Assembly: GCF_005869935.1 (NCBI RefSeq) | Contig: NZ_SZQF01000003.1 | Coordinates: 1 to 64,000, forward strand | DNA length: 64,000 nt | Direction of reading: 5' to 3' | From: Winogradskyella algicola | Lineage (GTDB): Bacteria; Bacteroidota; Bacteroidia; Flavobacteriales; Flavobacteriaceae | In this document: one piece after another, positions 9,161 through 18,167 of the stretch | Layout: each line of letters opens with the position of its first letter | Numbering within the stretch: position 1 is the stretch's first letter | Position numbers and translations under genes: made by a program | Notes under the pieces: model-generated | Told to the model about the DNA's origin: nothing | The model's input: only the letters and a program-made list of their open reading frames with translations | Database searches by the model: none

Positions 9161-10468
9161 CTAGTCTTCTTTAGCCCAATTCAAACGGTCCATCTGGTTG
9201 TATGGCCAAGGTGCACCATTATTTTCTATATTGGTCATCATGTTATTCAATTCCATAGGTGCTGCACTCTGCTCCATTACCAAATAACGACGCATATCCA
9301 AGATAATGGATAACGGATTAATGCTTACCGGACACTCTTCTACACAAGCATTACACGTAGTACATGCCCAAAGTTCTTCATTGGTAATATAATCTCCTAA
9401 TAATTGTTTGCCATCGTCTTTAAATTCTCCACCATTGGCATCTATATTTTTTCCTACTTCTTCTAGACGATCTCTAGTATCCATCATAATCTTACGCGGA
9501 GACAATTTCTTGCCTGTTAGGTTAGCAGGACAAGCCGCTGTACAACGACCACACTCTGTGCATGTGTAAGCGTTGAGTAGTTGAATTTGGTTTAAATCCA
9601 TAACATCACTAGCACCGAACTTCGCTGGTTCCTCTTCTTCTGCTCCTTCTGGTGCCGCGGCAAACGGGTCTGCGTTTGGATCCATCATTAATTTTACCTC
9701 GTTAGTCACTGATTCTAGATTGTTAAACTTCCCTTTTGGCGCTACACTACCGTAATAAGTATTCGGAAATGCTAAAAGAATATGTAAATGCTTAGAGAAA
9801 TACAGATAGTTTAAGAAAATCAGTATACCCACAATGTGTAGCCACCATGCTGTGCGCTCTATGATATGTAAAGTGTCTGGATTATCCCCAAACCAAGGTG
9901 CTATAAATTGTGAAATAACATTGCCATGACCTAAATTCTGAAACATTGTATCTGTTGCATTCATTACCAAGAATAAACACATAAGCACCACTTCGAAATA
10001 CAAAATGATATTACCATCATTCTTTGGCCAACCTTTTAAACTTTTAAAGCGTTTGATATTGATAACATTACGACGCATCCAAAAAGCAAACACGGCAACG
10101 AGTACTAAGACCGCTAAAATTTCGAAACTACCTATTAAAAAGCCATAGACAGATTCTGGCAAAACTTTAAGTCCTATACGATGAGTACCAAAAAGGCCAT
10201 CGATAATAATTTCTAAAACTTCAATGTTTATAATTATGAAACCAACATAAACTACAACGTGTAGAAAACCAGCAATTGGCCGTTTTACCATTTTACTCTG
10301 GCCAAGTGCAATTCTGGCCATATTGCTCCAACGTTCACGCTTATGATCACTAGCATCTACTTCTCTACCAAGTTTTATATTACGAATGAGCTTCTTAATA
10401 TTTCTTGCAAAATAGCCAATACCCAAAGCAAGGATAACAGCAAAAAGTATATTTGGTATATATTCCAT
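9161..10468 (-). CDS. Membrane-bound 4Fe-4S oxidoreductase subunit (HdrC/NarI-like)
   Basis: A 435-residue protein. The first about 260 residues contain five or six membrane helices like a cytochrome-b/NarI-type domain, with scattered histidines that may bind heme. A linker rich in acid and Pro/Ala follows. Residues about 305-400 have two 4Fe-4S motifs, CTECGRCTAACP and CTTCNACVEECP. It is predicted to pass electrons between the quinone pool and the CCG protein encoded next. It lies 6 bp downstream of the MCE gene. This membrane/CCG pair is widespread in Flavobacteria, but its physiological substrate is unclear. Confidence 0.87.
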   Translation of the reverse strand: MEYIPNILFAVILALGIGYFARNIKKLIRNIKLGREVDASDHKRERWSNMARIALGQSKMVKRPIAGFLHVVVYVGFIIINIEVLEIIIDGLFGTHRIGLKVLPESVYGFLIGSFEILAVLVLVAVFAFWMRRNVINIKRFKSLKGWPKNDGNIILYFEVVLMCLFLVMNATDTMFQNLGHGNVISQFIAPWFGDNPDTLHIIERTAWWLHIVGILIFLNYLYFSKHLHILLAFPNTYYGSVAPKGKFNNLESVTNEVKLMMDPNADPFAAAPEGAEEEEPAKFGASDVMDLNQIQLLNAYTCTECGRCTAACPANLTGKKLSPRKIMMDTRDRLEEVGKNIDANGGEFKDDGKQLLGDYITNEELWACTTCNACVEECPVSINPLSIILDMRRYLVMEQSAAPMELNNMMTNIENNGAPWPYNQMDRLNWAKED

Positions 10469-10474
10469 AAAAAA

Positions 10475-11416
10475 TTAATTCTTTTGGTCTTCGGTTGGTG
10501 GCTGATACGGAATTTCTTTCTTAGACAAAATTCTTCTGTATCGTGCAGGATGTAATTTTATATCGAGCAACAACGCTTCCATTTCTTTAGATGCAGCTTC
10601 AAGGTTATTGTATAGCGCATCATCATTGAGTAGTTTGCCAAGTGTGCCATCGCTGCTATTCACACTTGCCAACAACGTATTTATTGATGTTAAAGACTCA
10701 TCAAATTTTGTGACGGTTTTTGCCAACTCTATGTCTTTAATATCGTCTGATAATTTTGATAAGTTTTCGCTAGTACTATTGAAGTTATCTAAAATAGAGT
10801 CAATCTTAGCATCGTTTGCCTTGATAACTCCTTGTACAGAATACGATAAGGATTTAAAAGATTTAAGCGTCGCGTTTAATTCTTCAATCGTACTTTTTAA
10901 TCCTGCTTCAGATTCATCTACTACCAACCTATTAAGATTTGTCATTAAGGTATCCGCCGAACGAATAGTGCTATCTAAATCTGAACTGATACCTGAAAAA
11001 TTACTTTTCAACGATGTTATTAATCCTGGTTGTACTTCTGACGCTATATAATCACCGGGTTTTGCGAGCTCACCTTCATTTGAGTTTACAATAGCAAGCG
11101 CATTACCACCCATTAGACCAGTTTCATAAAGTCTAATAATACTACTTTTAGAAAACTTTAGCTTAGGATTTACAGAAAAGGATACTCTGGTTTTACCTGT
11201 TTCAAAATCATATTTAATCTCTTCTATCTTACCAACCTTATTACCTCTTACAGTAACGGAAGACGAAGGACTTAAGGCATTATAATCAAACTCGGTGTAA
11301 TAAGTATTTGTATTGGAGAAAATATCGTCTCCTTTTAAATACGAAAACAGATAAATGAAAAGTGCAATACCAGACAATACTAATACTGCAGTTTTAGCTT
11401 CTCTTGAAATTTTCAA
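10475..11416 (-). CDS. MlaD/MCE family lipid-transport substrate-binding protein
   Basis: A 313-residue protein with an N-terminal membrane anchor (about 7-25, AKTAVLVLSGIALFIYLFSYL) and an MCE domain at about 37-115 (VTVRGNKVGKIEEIKYD, then GLMGGNALAIV). A long helical tail (about 130-290) follows. Single-domain MCE proteins form periplasmic hexameric rings that shuttle phospholipids between membranes. The start is TTG. Partner permease and ATPase genes (mlaE/mlaF) are not in the window. It sits between the amidase and Fe-S genes, an order I recall from other Flavobacteria, so co-transcription is likely. Confidence 0.87.
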   Translation of the reverse strand: MKISREAKTAVLVLSGIALFIYLFSYLKGDDIFSNTNTYYTEFDYNALSPSSSVTVRGNKVGKIEEIKYDFETGKTRVSFSVNPKLKFSKSSIIRLYETGLMGGNALAIVNSNEGELAKPGDYIASEVQPGLITSLKSNFSGISSDLDSTIRSADTLMTNLNRLVVDESEAGLKSTIEELNATLKSFKSLSYSVQGVIKANDAKIDSILDNFNSTSENLSKLSDDIKDIELAKTVTKFDESLTSINTLLASVNSSDGTLGKLLNDDALYNNLEAASKEMEALLLDIKLHPARYRRILSKKEIPYQPPTEDQKN

Positions 11417-11470
11417 TGGGCTTAGATTTGATTGAAAACAAAATTAGGAATAAAATTATTAATAATAATT

Positions 11471-12595
11471 CTAATTAGTGGCAGATTTTAAAGCCTCATC
11501 CAAGCTAATTTGTTCACCATCCTTGTAAGCAACCACAAAGCTGGTTGTATAGCCTTTGGACTTTGCGTCTTCCTGTAGTTGTTTTACTTTGTTATAATCT
11601 GAAGTACTTCCGTAAAAATATTTATAAAGCTTGCCTACTTTAACCTTACTTATATCGGTTAAACCTTTAAAATTATAGGATTTTGGTTCTAAATCTTTAG
11701 AACTCGCAGCTATCTGTACTTTAAAGGTAATATCTTCGTATACCAAAGGTAAACTCTCCAGAGTTTCAACGGTCTCTGTGTCTAGCTTCTCGGTACCTAG
11801 AATACTGCTACCAACATTCTGATCTATTTCTTTCTTGTAAGATAAGATAGCATCTTTAATAGCTATTGCCATCTTAGACTGACCAGATTTAGTATTTAAA
11901 TAAGCTCCTTCTTTGTTGTTAGTCAAAAAACCAACTTCTACCAAAACACTTGGCATATATGTATTTCGTATTACCAAAAGACTTGCTTGTTTTAGTCCCC
12001 TACTTTTTCGCTTAGCATTGTTTATAAAATGATCTTCAATCTTTCGAGCTAAAACAATACTCTGCTCTACATACACTTCTTGCTCTATACCAATAGCAAT
12101 AGTAGATTCTGGCGAACTTGGGTCAAAACCTTCATAATGTTGTTCGTAATTATCCTCTAAGAAGATGACCTCATTCTCACGCTTGGCAACCTCAAAGTTT
12201 CTACCGGTATTCTTTTCACCCAAAACAAAGGTTTCAGTCCCAAAGGCTTGGGAGCTGTGTGCGTTACAGTGTATAGATACAAACAAATCTGCATCTGCTT
12301 TGTTTGCAATATTCGCACGTTCGTGCAGCTCAACAAACACATCGGTTTTACGTGTGTAAATGACTTTGATGTCTTTATTCTTTTCTAACTCCTTACCAAC
12401 TTCTAATGTAACATTAAGCGCTATGTTTTTTTCTTTGTAACCATTGCCTAAGTTACCAGAATCGTGACCACCATGACCAGCATCTAACACCACAATAAAC
12501 TTGTCATCTTGCGCGTGCAAAGGTGCAAAGCATGTTAAAGAAGTGATAAAAGTAAGTAGTAAGAATACTATTATATATTTTCGCGTCGTTTGCAT
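11471..12595 (-). CDS. N-acetylmuramoyl-L-alanine amidase (Amidase_3) with SPOR-like tail
   Basis: A 374-residue exported enzyme cutting the lactyl-amide bond between MurNAc and the stem peptide. A signal peptide covers residues 1-28. The zinc amidase domain has VVLDAGHGGHDSG (about 35-47), EKNIALN with the first Glu, and SIHCNAH (about 107-113). A late glutamate in VEVGFLTN completes the site. The C-terminal 80 residues (from FKVQIAASS to SFVVAYKDGEQI) resemble a SPOR domain, which would target denuded septal glycan. It is the first gene of the minus-strand run that continues to 6937, and divergent from lptD across 110 bp. Confidence 0.9.
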   Translation of the reverse strand: MQTTRKYIIVFLLLTFITSLTCFAPLHAQDDKFIVVLDAGHGGHDSGNLGNGYKEKNIALNVTLEVGKELEKNKDIKVIYTRKTDVFVELHERANIANKADADLFVSIHCNAHSSQAFGTETFVLGEKNTGRNFEVAKRENEVIFLEDNYEQHYEGFDPSSPESTIAIGIEQEVYVEQSIVLARKIEDHFINNAKRKSRGLKQASLLVIRNTYMPSVLVEVGFLTNNKEGAYLNTKSGQSKMAIAIKDAILSYKKEIDQNVGSSILGTEKLDTETVETLESLPLVYEDITFKVQIAASSKDLEPKSYNFKGLTDISKVKVGKLYKYFYGSTSDYNKVKQLQEDAKSKGYTTSFVVAYKDGEQISLDEALKSATN

Positions 12596-12700
12596 ATTTA
12601 ATCTAACGGTTTATAAACTCGAATTATTACGCAGTATTTTTAGTAATATCCTATTTTTAAACTTTAGAAATTTAATAAGATAATCACAAAAAAATATCTG

Positions 12701-12708
12701 TACTTTTG
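12701..12708 (+). promoter_or_regulatory. Possible -7 box of lptD overlapping the annotated TTG start
   Basis: TACTTTTG matches TAnnTTTG. If functional, transcription would begin near 12715, downstream of the TTG at 12706, so either the box is chance or the protein starts later (for example TTG at 12757). No clear -33 element was found. Confidence 0.3.
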
Positions 12709-15510
12709 GCGTTTCAAAAACCGAGCCATACTTTTACAAAAATACATCTAAAAGGATTGCGTACAAATAGCTTACACATACTTTTTACCTTGAGTTTTAC
12801 AGTGTTTATCAACACTTTTAGCTTGGCTCAGGAATTACCAAAAAAGAACGAAGGCATTCCATCCGAGCAAAAAAACGACACTACTGTTGTTGCTAAAGAC
12901 AGGGTTGAAATTTCTGCTGATTCTTTATTAAATCCGCCTTTGAATACCAAAGTAGTTGACTCTACAGATAGTGACTCTGTAAAAAAGGAAGGCTTTTTAA
13001 AAGATATAGTAACTTATAAGGCTAGGGATTATGTCGCTGTAAATCAAAAAAAGCAGCAAATACGCCTATTTAACGAGGCTATGGTTCAATATGAAGATAT
13101 GGAAATCACGGCTGGTGTTATAGTTATTGATTACAATAAAAATCTGGTATATGCTGGCAGATTAAAAGACTCAACAGGATACTCTCAAAAACCTGTTTTT
13201 ACACAAGGTGCTAATGTTATTGAACCAGATTCTATTATTTTTAATACCGACTCCAGAAAGGCTTTAATTTTTAATTCCGTAACCGAACAAAGTGGCGGAA
13301 CCGTCATAGCTGAGCGTACAAAAAGAGAAAACGATTCGGTATATTTTATATCACAAGGAAAGTTTACGACTTCAGAAAACCTAGAAGATCCTGAGTATTA
13401 TATTAAGATGAGTAAGGCAAAAATTGTACCTAACAAAAAGATTGTAACTGGTATGAGCCAAATGTATATCTACGATGTGCCAACACCAATTGCTTTACCT
13501 TTTGCTTTCTTTCCAATGTCCAAAAAACAAACGTCTGGTATTATCTTTCCGTCGTTTGGAGAAGATACTGGTAACGACAGAGGTTATTTTTTACAAAATG
13601 GAGGTTACTACTTTGCCATCAACGATTATCTAGATTTGGCAGTCCTTGGAGACTATTACACCAATGGTAGTTATGGTATTAGGTTACAGAGCAACTATGC
13701 TGTACGCTACAAGTTTAGAGGAAACTTTGGCTTTAGATATGAAAACTTACTTAATAGCGAACGTGGTTTCCCAGATTTTAGGCAAAGTACAATTTACAAC
13801 ATAAGATGGTCACATAGTCAGGACGCTAAGGCTAATCCAAATTCTAGATTCTCAGCATCGGTTAACCTAGGTAGTAGTCAGTTCTTTTCACAGTCTATTA
13901 ATCAGGCCAATTTAGCCAATACGCTTACTAATACCTTGGCCTCTTCGGTATCGTATTCTAAAACCTTTCAAGGTGAGCCACAAGTTAATCTGAGTTTAAC
14001 AGCTACACACAATCAAAATACAAATACAGAGGCCATTAATTTAACATTGCCAACCATGCAAGCCTCCATGACCAGAGTGTTTCCTTTTGCTCCAAAATCT
14101 GGTGCCAAAAAAGGTGCGATTCAGAATATTAACTTTCAAGTGAACACTAGAGGCGAATACCGTATACAGACTACTGACTCATTATTTGGTAAAAGTGAAA
14201 TGTTTGAGGATGCCCTTGCCGGGATGCGCCACTCTATTCCCGTGACCACTAACTTTAAAGTTTTTAATCATTTTAGCGCTAGTGTCAGTGCTAATTTTGA
14301 TGAAAACTGGACGTTTAATACCGTAAAACGAAATAATATTTTTGAAGGCGAAAGCTCTGAAGCTATAAAAGTTAACGGTTTTGATCGCTTTTTAACCTAT
14401 AATTTTGGTGCTAGTATCGGTACCACTTTATATGGTATGTATAACTTTCAGAAGAAAGGCAAAAACCCTAAAATACAAGCCATTAGGCACGTAATGCGTC
14501 CTTCCATTAGCTACAATGTTTCACCAGCTTTTGATCAGTATTACGAAACTTACGATGTTATTGCGGCAGATGGAACAACGAGCGATCAGATAGAATACAC
14601 ACGTTTTGAAAATTCACTTTTCGGTAGACCAGGTAATCGCTACTCTAGCAGTCTTGGACTTGCTGTTGGTAATAATTTTGAAGCCAAAATACGTTCTAAA
14701 GACTCCACCGAAACCGAACCAAAGAAGATCTTTTTATTAAACAACCTTAACTTGGCAACCTCTTATGATTTAGCGGCAGACTCACTAAACTGGAGTCCAT
14801 TGCGCGTTACTGGTGGAACCCAGATTCTTAATAAGAAGATGAATATTAACTTCGGTATGACGCTAAATCCATATGCCTTAGACAGCAATAATAACGTTAT
14901 CGATAAATTTAACGTTAACAATGGCGGAAGTTTATTCCGTATGACATCTGCTAACTTAAACGTTAGCTACAGTTTAAATAACGATAGTTTTTCTGGTAAG
15001 GATGAAGAAGAAGAAAGAGACGAAGAGGCAGATCGCAATAGCGCTACTGCCAATGCAAGAGCCGATGACCTTTTTGGGGTATCGCAAGATTTTGCAGACC
15101 AACGTCTAGGCGATCGTAAAAAGGACAAAAGCAAAGACGACGAAGAAAAAAACAATGAGTTCTACAACTATAAAATGCCCTGGAGTTTAAGATTATCTTA
15201 TGTCGCCAACTACAACAATACTAGGCGACAAAACGAAATCTCCTCCCACTCATTAATGTTTTCTGGCGATGTAGAACTTTCACCGCGTTGGTCTATTGGC
15301 GCATCCTCTGGTTATGATTTTCTAAACCAAGGGTTTACTTTTACACAGTTACGTTTTGAACGCGATTTATTAAGCTGGAGAATGAACTTCTCTTGGGTAC
15401 CATTTGGTAGAAACCAATCGTGGAATTTCTTTATAGGTATTAAATCCAACCTATTAAAAGATTTAAAATACGATCAGCGTCGCCAACCAGATCGTCAATT
15501 GGGCAACTAA
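12706..15510 (+). CDS. lptD: LptD-like LPS-assembly outer-membrane protein
   Basis: A 934-residue outer-membrane protein expected to insert lipopolysaccharide into the outer leaflet. A hydrophobic signal segment ends near residue 41 (FINTFSLAQ). An OstA-like N-terminal domain follows (about 90-240, with YNKNLVYAGRL and AKIVPNKKIVTG). The rest is a long beta-barrel rich in alternating aromatic residues. An unusual acid/base-rich insert spans about 765-825 (DEEEERDEEADRN, then DRKKDKSKDDEEK). The TTG start is uncertain; residues 1-17 may be untranslated (see the -7 box and the alternative TTG at 12757). It is divergent from the amidase gene. Confidence 0.85.
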   Translation: MAFQKPSHTFTKIHLKGLRTNSLHILFTLSFTVFINTFSLAQELPKKNEGIPSEQKNDTTVVAKDRVEISADSLLNPPLNTKVVDSTDSDSVKKEGFLKDIVTYKARDYVAVNQKKQQIRLFNEAMVQYEDMEITAGVIVIDYNKNLVYAGRLKDSTGYSQKPVFTQGANVIEPDSIIFNTDSRKALIFNSVTEQSGGTVIAERTKRENDSVYFISQGKFTTSENLEDPEYYIKMSKAKIVPNKKIVTGMSQMYIYDVPTPIALPFAFFPMSKKQTSGIIFPSFGEDTGNDRGYFLQNGGYYFAINDYLDLAVLGDYYTNGSYGIRLQSNYAVRYKFRGNFGFRYENLLNSERGFPDFRQSTIYNIRWSHSQDAKANPNSRFSASVNLGSSQFFSQSINQANLANTLTNTLASSVSYSKTFQGEPQVNLSLTATHNQNTNTEAINLTLPTMQASMTRVFPFAPKSGAKKGAIQNINFQVNTRGEYRIQTTDSLFGKSEMFEDALAGMRHSIPVTTNFKVFNHFSASVSANFDENWTFNTVKRNNIFEGESSEAIKVNGFDRFLTYNFGASIGTTLYGMYNFQKKGKNPKIQAIRHVMRPSISYNVSPAFDQYYETYDVIAADGTTSDQIEYTRFENSLFGRPGNRYSSSLGLAVGNNFEAKIRSKDSTETEPKKIFLLNNLNLATSYDLAADSLNWSPLRVTGGTQILNKKMNINFGMTLNPYALDSNNNVIDKFNVNNGGSLFRMTSANLNVSYSLNNDSFSGKDEEEERDEEADRNSATANARADDLFGVSQDFADQRLGDRKKDKSKDDEEKNNEFYNYKMPWSLRLSYVANYNNTRRQNEISSHSLMFSGDVELSPRWSIGASSGYDFLNQGFTFTQLRFERDLLSWRMNFSWVPFGRNQSWNFFIGIKSNLLKDLKYDQRRQPDRQLGN

Positions 15511-15512
15511 CC

Positions 15513-15558
15513 GTCAGTTCGAGTGTTGCAACGTTTGCGTTGCAGTGTATCGAGAACT
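15513..15558 (+). repeat. GTTCGAGTG...TATCGAGAAC hairpin repeat, copy 1
   Basis: Begins GTCAGTTCGAGTG and ends TGTATCGAGAAC. The arms TTCGA/TCGAgAA enclose an inner stem TGCAAC/GTTGCA. It starts 2 bp after the lptD stop, so it probably forms the 3' end of the lptD transcript. Confidence 0.7.
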
Positions 15559-15847
15559 ATTAAAGCAACTGTCAGTCTGAGCCTGTCGAAGACCAAACAA
15601 AACCAATACCTACAGAGACCGCCAAACCAAATTCCGACATGTCATGCTGAGCTTGTCAAAGTACAGTCGGAAACCGCTGTCAGCAGTATATATAAACAAA
15701 ACTTGTCAACAATGGCTGAAGCTTAAGAAGTCATGGATGTCATCCTGAACTTGCTTCAGTAATTCAACATCTCATCAAACCACAAAATAACAAACCCTCA
15801 CTACAAGACACAAAACAGTCTCAAAAAAGGGAAAACACAAATCTACT

Positions 15848-15903
15848 GTCAGTTCGAGTGTTTTTAATCGCTAGCAAAGCGATTAAAAATGTATCGAGAA
15901 CTA
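15848..15903 (+). repeat. GTTCGAGTG...TATCGAGAAC hairpin repeat, copy 2
   Basis: Has the same outer ends as copy 1 (GTCAGTTCGAGTG and TGTATCGAGAAC), but the inner stem is different: TTTTTAATCGC pairs with GCGATTAAAAA. Conserved ends with a replaced but still paired core indicate selection on structure. Confidence 0.7.
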
Positions 15904-16008
15904 TTAATGTCAAAATGAACCAAGAACAAAATAGTCACCATTTTATTCTAAAAAACCACTCAAATTACCGAATTTTAAACCCACTAATAACTGAAGCAAC
16001 CTATACTC

Positions 16009-16389
16009 ATGAAAACTATAATCAACACACCAAACGCACCCGCTCCAATAGGACCATACAACCAAGCAGTTTTAATTGGTAATACCTTGTACACCTCTGG
16101 GCAAATAGCCTTGCATCCTAAGACTATGGAACTGGTAATGGATACCATTGAGGCCGAAACCAAACAGGTTATGGAAAACATGAAAGCAGTTTTAGCTGCT
16201 GCAGACATGACCTTTGAAAACGTTATTAAAACATCTATCTTTATTAGCGACATGCACAACTTTGCAAAGATTAATACTGTTTATGCCACATATTTTAATG
16301 AAGACACTGCACCCGCAAGAGAAACTGTAGAAGTAGCCAACCTACCTAAGTTTGTCAATGTTGAGATCAGTATGATTGCTGTGAGGTAG
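16009..16389 (+). CDS. ridA: RidA family enamine/imine deaminase
   Basis: A 126-residue protein of the YjgF/YER057c/UK114 family, which hydrolyses reactive 2-aminoacrylate and related imines made by PLP enzymes. It has APAPIGPYNQAV (about 10-21), LYTSGQIALHP, and near the C-terminus the conserved PARETVEVANLPK with the active-site arginine. The length is normal for a full trimer-forming subunit. The ATG lies after a repeat-rich gap and no strong -7 box was seen. A link with serine/threonine metabolism genes nearby (serB) is plausible but not shown by operon structure. Confidence 0.93.
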   Translation: MKTIINTPNAPAPIGPYNQAVLIGNTLYTSGQIALHPKTMELVMDTIEAETKQVMENMKAVLAAADMTFENVIKTSIFISDMHNFAKINTVYATYFNEDTAPARETVEVANLPKFVNVEISMIAVR

Positions 16390-16433
16390 GTTGTGCGAAC
16401 AAATAATTACTGATAGCCATTATTGTGGTCTCG

Positions 16434-17198
16434 TTATTTACACGTTTTGCCTTTTAGTAATTGAATAGGTTCTTGTATGTCTTCCTTTAAATTAAAAAAG
16501 TATTGTCGCTGTCTCATTTGCATACCCAAAAAAAACACAAGATTATCTTGAAATTTTATAAAATATGGGTTGGTAGGGTCGTTAGTCCAATTGATTTTAG
16601 GTAAAAAAGAAATATGTTCCTCACTAAGTTCTTTTTGCATGTAATCAACATCCTGATATCCCAATTCTGTGATAAGGTCAAAATCAAAATACCGCTTAAT
16701 TATTTCATTTCTATTTTCTTCCAGAAGGTTTATAGTGTTGTTTAAAACTGTACTGTGCTTTATCAGTCTGTTTTTTAATGTAATATCTGTGAGCAGTTTT
16801 AATTGTCCAGATGATGTTAAATCTTCAAAAGTAATGGTACTGGGCACAAAAGCGTCTTGTCTTAAGGCAATTACAAATTTATTTAGAATGCGACTTCTAT
16901 CATTTGGTATAGTGTTTAAATCTACTATTAACGCTTTGGTGAGTTTTATTTTGTTGGCTATCAACTCATAATTTTCATCAATTAACTTCTCATTAAGCAA
17001 AAAGTCATCTAATATTCTACAATAATAATCGGCTTCTGTAATTCTGTTTTTTCGGTCTTCATTCCAATTGTTAATTTGTAGCGCAATCAAAATACCAATG
17101 ACTACAAGTACAATTTCTCCGATTGCATATTTGAGATACTTCCCGGTTCTTCCTTCCGAAAGTAAGTTCTGTCTAATTTTTCTAAAGAATTTTATCAT
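16434..17198 (-). CDS. DUF6090 family membrane-anchored protein, paralog 1
   Basis: A 254-residue protein beginning MIKFFRKIRQNLLSEG, then a single membrane helix (about 24-43, YAIGEIVLVVIGILIALQIN) and a helical cytoplasmic or periplasmic domain. The N-terminal block ending NNWNE is the hallmark of DUF6090, a Bacteroidetes family of unknown function often present in several copies. It is followed upstream by a paralog at 17222-18004 with nearly the same first 50 residues, so the pair arose by tandem duplication. The C-terminal halves have diverged strongly. Confidence 0.8.
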   Translation of the reverse strand: MIKFFRKIRQNLLSEGRTGKYLKYAIGEIVLVVIGILIALQINNWNEDRKNRITEADYYCRILDDFLLNEKLIDENYELIANKIKLTKALIVDLNTIPNDRSRILNKFVIALRQDAFVPSTITFEDLTSSGQLKLLTDITLKNRLIKHSTVLNNTINLLEENRNEIIKRYFDFDLITELGYQDVDYMQKELSEEHISFLPKINWTNDPTNPYFIKFQDNLVFFLGMQMRQRQYFFNLKEDIQEPIQLLKGKTCK

Positions 17199-17221
17199 TG
17201 GCTAGCGTTGTGCTTTATTTA

Positions 17222-18004
17222 TTAGTTTTTTATTTGGCTTTCTAATACTTCAAGAATACGATTAATCCTTTTCATTAAGGTTTGGGATTCTTGATTATTA
17301 AACACATTTAGGGTTAATGCCCAAGCAACCTTACCTTCTAATTTGGAGTCTTTCAAAAGTTCATTCGTAGTCGTTGTAATAAGTTTTGATGTTCCAGGTA
17401 TGAGGTTTTTAACCTGTTTGGATTCTAACAAGTTTTTGGGTGCGTCTTTCCAATGGGTGTATGCTACATCACGCTGTATACCTACGTCATTTAGATGAGG
17501 ATAAATGCGTTGTTCACAAAATCTAAAAAACACTTGCTCTACTTCTTGAAGTTGAATCACATCAGTGCTCCAATTAACAAGTAGTTGCTTTAACGTTTCA
17601 TCTTTTAAAATTTCGATATTTCCAGAACTTACCAAGTCGTTCTGAATTGGATCAAAGGTTGGTGGTTGAATAGTACTTAAGTAAACAAGGATACTATCGC
17701 GTGTGGCATTTTCTGGGTCATCATAATAATCTAATAACTGCCTACAATTTTCAATCAAAGTATTTCTAAGTTCTATTTTATCTAGAAGTTGATTTCTATT
17801 AGATATAAATTCCTTTTCAAGCCTTTTTAATAGCGCTTGTTCTTTACTATGTTCTTTGCGTTGCTCATTCCAATTGTTAATCTGTAATGCAATTAAAATT
17901 CCGATGACTACAAGTACAATTTCTCCAACGGCGTACTTAAAGTACTTTCCAATTTTATTTTCCATAAGTAAGTTTTGGCGGATTTTTCTAAAGAATTTTA
18001 TCAT
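17222..18004 (-). CDS. DUF6090 family membrane-anchored protein, paralog 2
   Basis: A 260-residue protein with the same layout as its neighbour: MIKFFRKIRQNLLMEN, one membrane helix (about 24-43, YAVGEIVLVVIGILIALQIN), NNWNEQRK, then a mostly helical domain. It is 23 bp upstream of paralog 1 and likely shares its transcript. The start codon is 31 bp after the conserved block at 18036-18056. The family has no assigned activity. The high N-terminal conservation against a variable remainder suggests a fixed membrane module with a changing sensor or interaction part (inference). Confidence 0.8.
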   Translation of the reverse strand: MIKFFRKIRQNLLMENKIGKYFKYAVGEIVLVVIGILIALQINNWNEQRKEHSKEQALLKRLEKEFISNRNQLLDKIELRNTLIENCRQLLDYYDDPENATRDSILVYLSTIQPPTFDPIQNDLVSSGNIEILKDETLKQLLVNWSTDVIQLQEVEQVFFRFCEQRIYPHLNDVGIQRDVAYTHWKDAPKNLLESKQVKNLIPGTSKLITTTTNELLKDSKLEGKVAWALTLNVFNNQESQTLMKRINRILEVLESQIKN

Positions 18005-18035
18005 GAGTTAGGAGTTCGTAATAATTAAGCACCAC

Positions 18036-18165
18036 GGTTTATGCATGAGCAGCAACAGATGTCATGTAATTGCTTGTCGTATAGCAATATACGCTATTTC
18101 AACGAAAAATCAACTTTTAGCAAGGTACCGCAACTACTATTTTTTTATACCGTATTAGGCAACAT
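18036..18165 (-). repeat. Accessory-gene intergenic element A
   Basis: Fills the gap before the DUF6090 paralog 2 start. In gene sense it ends with GTTGCTGCTCATGCATAAACC (18036-18056). A 52-bp core (18058-18109) is 51/52 identical to element B. The core includes the hairpin CGTATA-TTGC-TATACG. Confidence 0.7.
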
Positions 18166-18167
18166 AA

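Larger units (their letters stand above)
15511..16008. other. Repeat-rich gap between lptD and ridA
   Basis: About 500 bp without a credible gene. It holds two long hairpins of one type (15513-15558 and 15848-15903) and three copies of a CTGAGCTTGTCGAAG-like dyad (15575-15593, 15641-15663, 15739-15760). The two short open frames in it are built largely from repeat sequence and are not called. Confidence 0.7.

Noticed and set aside
14967-15155. Minus-strand Ser-rich frame within lptD
   Set aside because: It is the antisense of the charged insert (GAA/GAC codons read as serine/phenylalanine codons).
15523-16082. Two plus-strand short frames in the lptD-ridA gap
   Set aside because: They are formed from hairpin repeats and dyads and have no protein-like composition; the second overlaps the ridA start.
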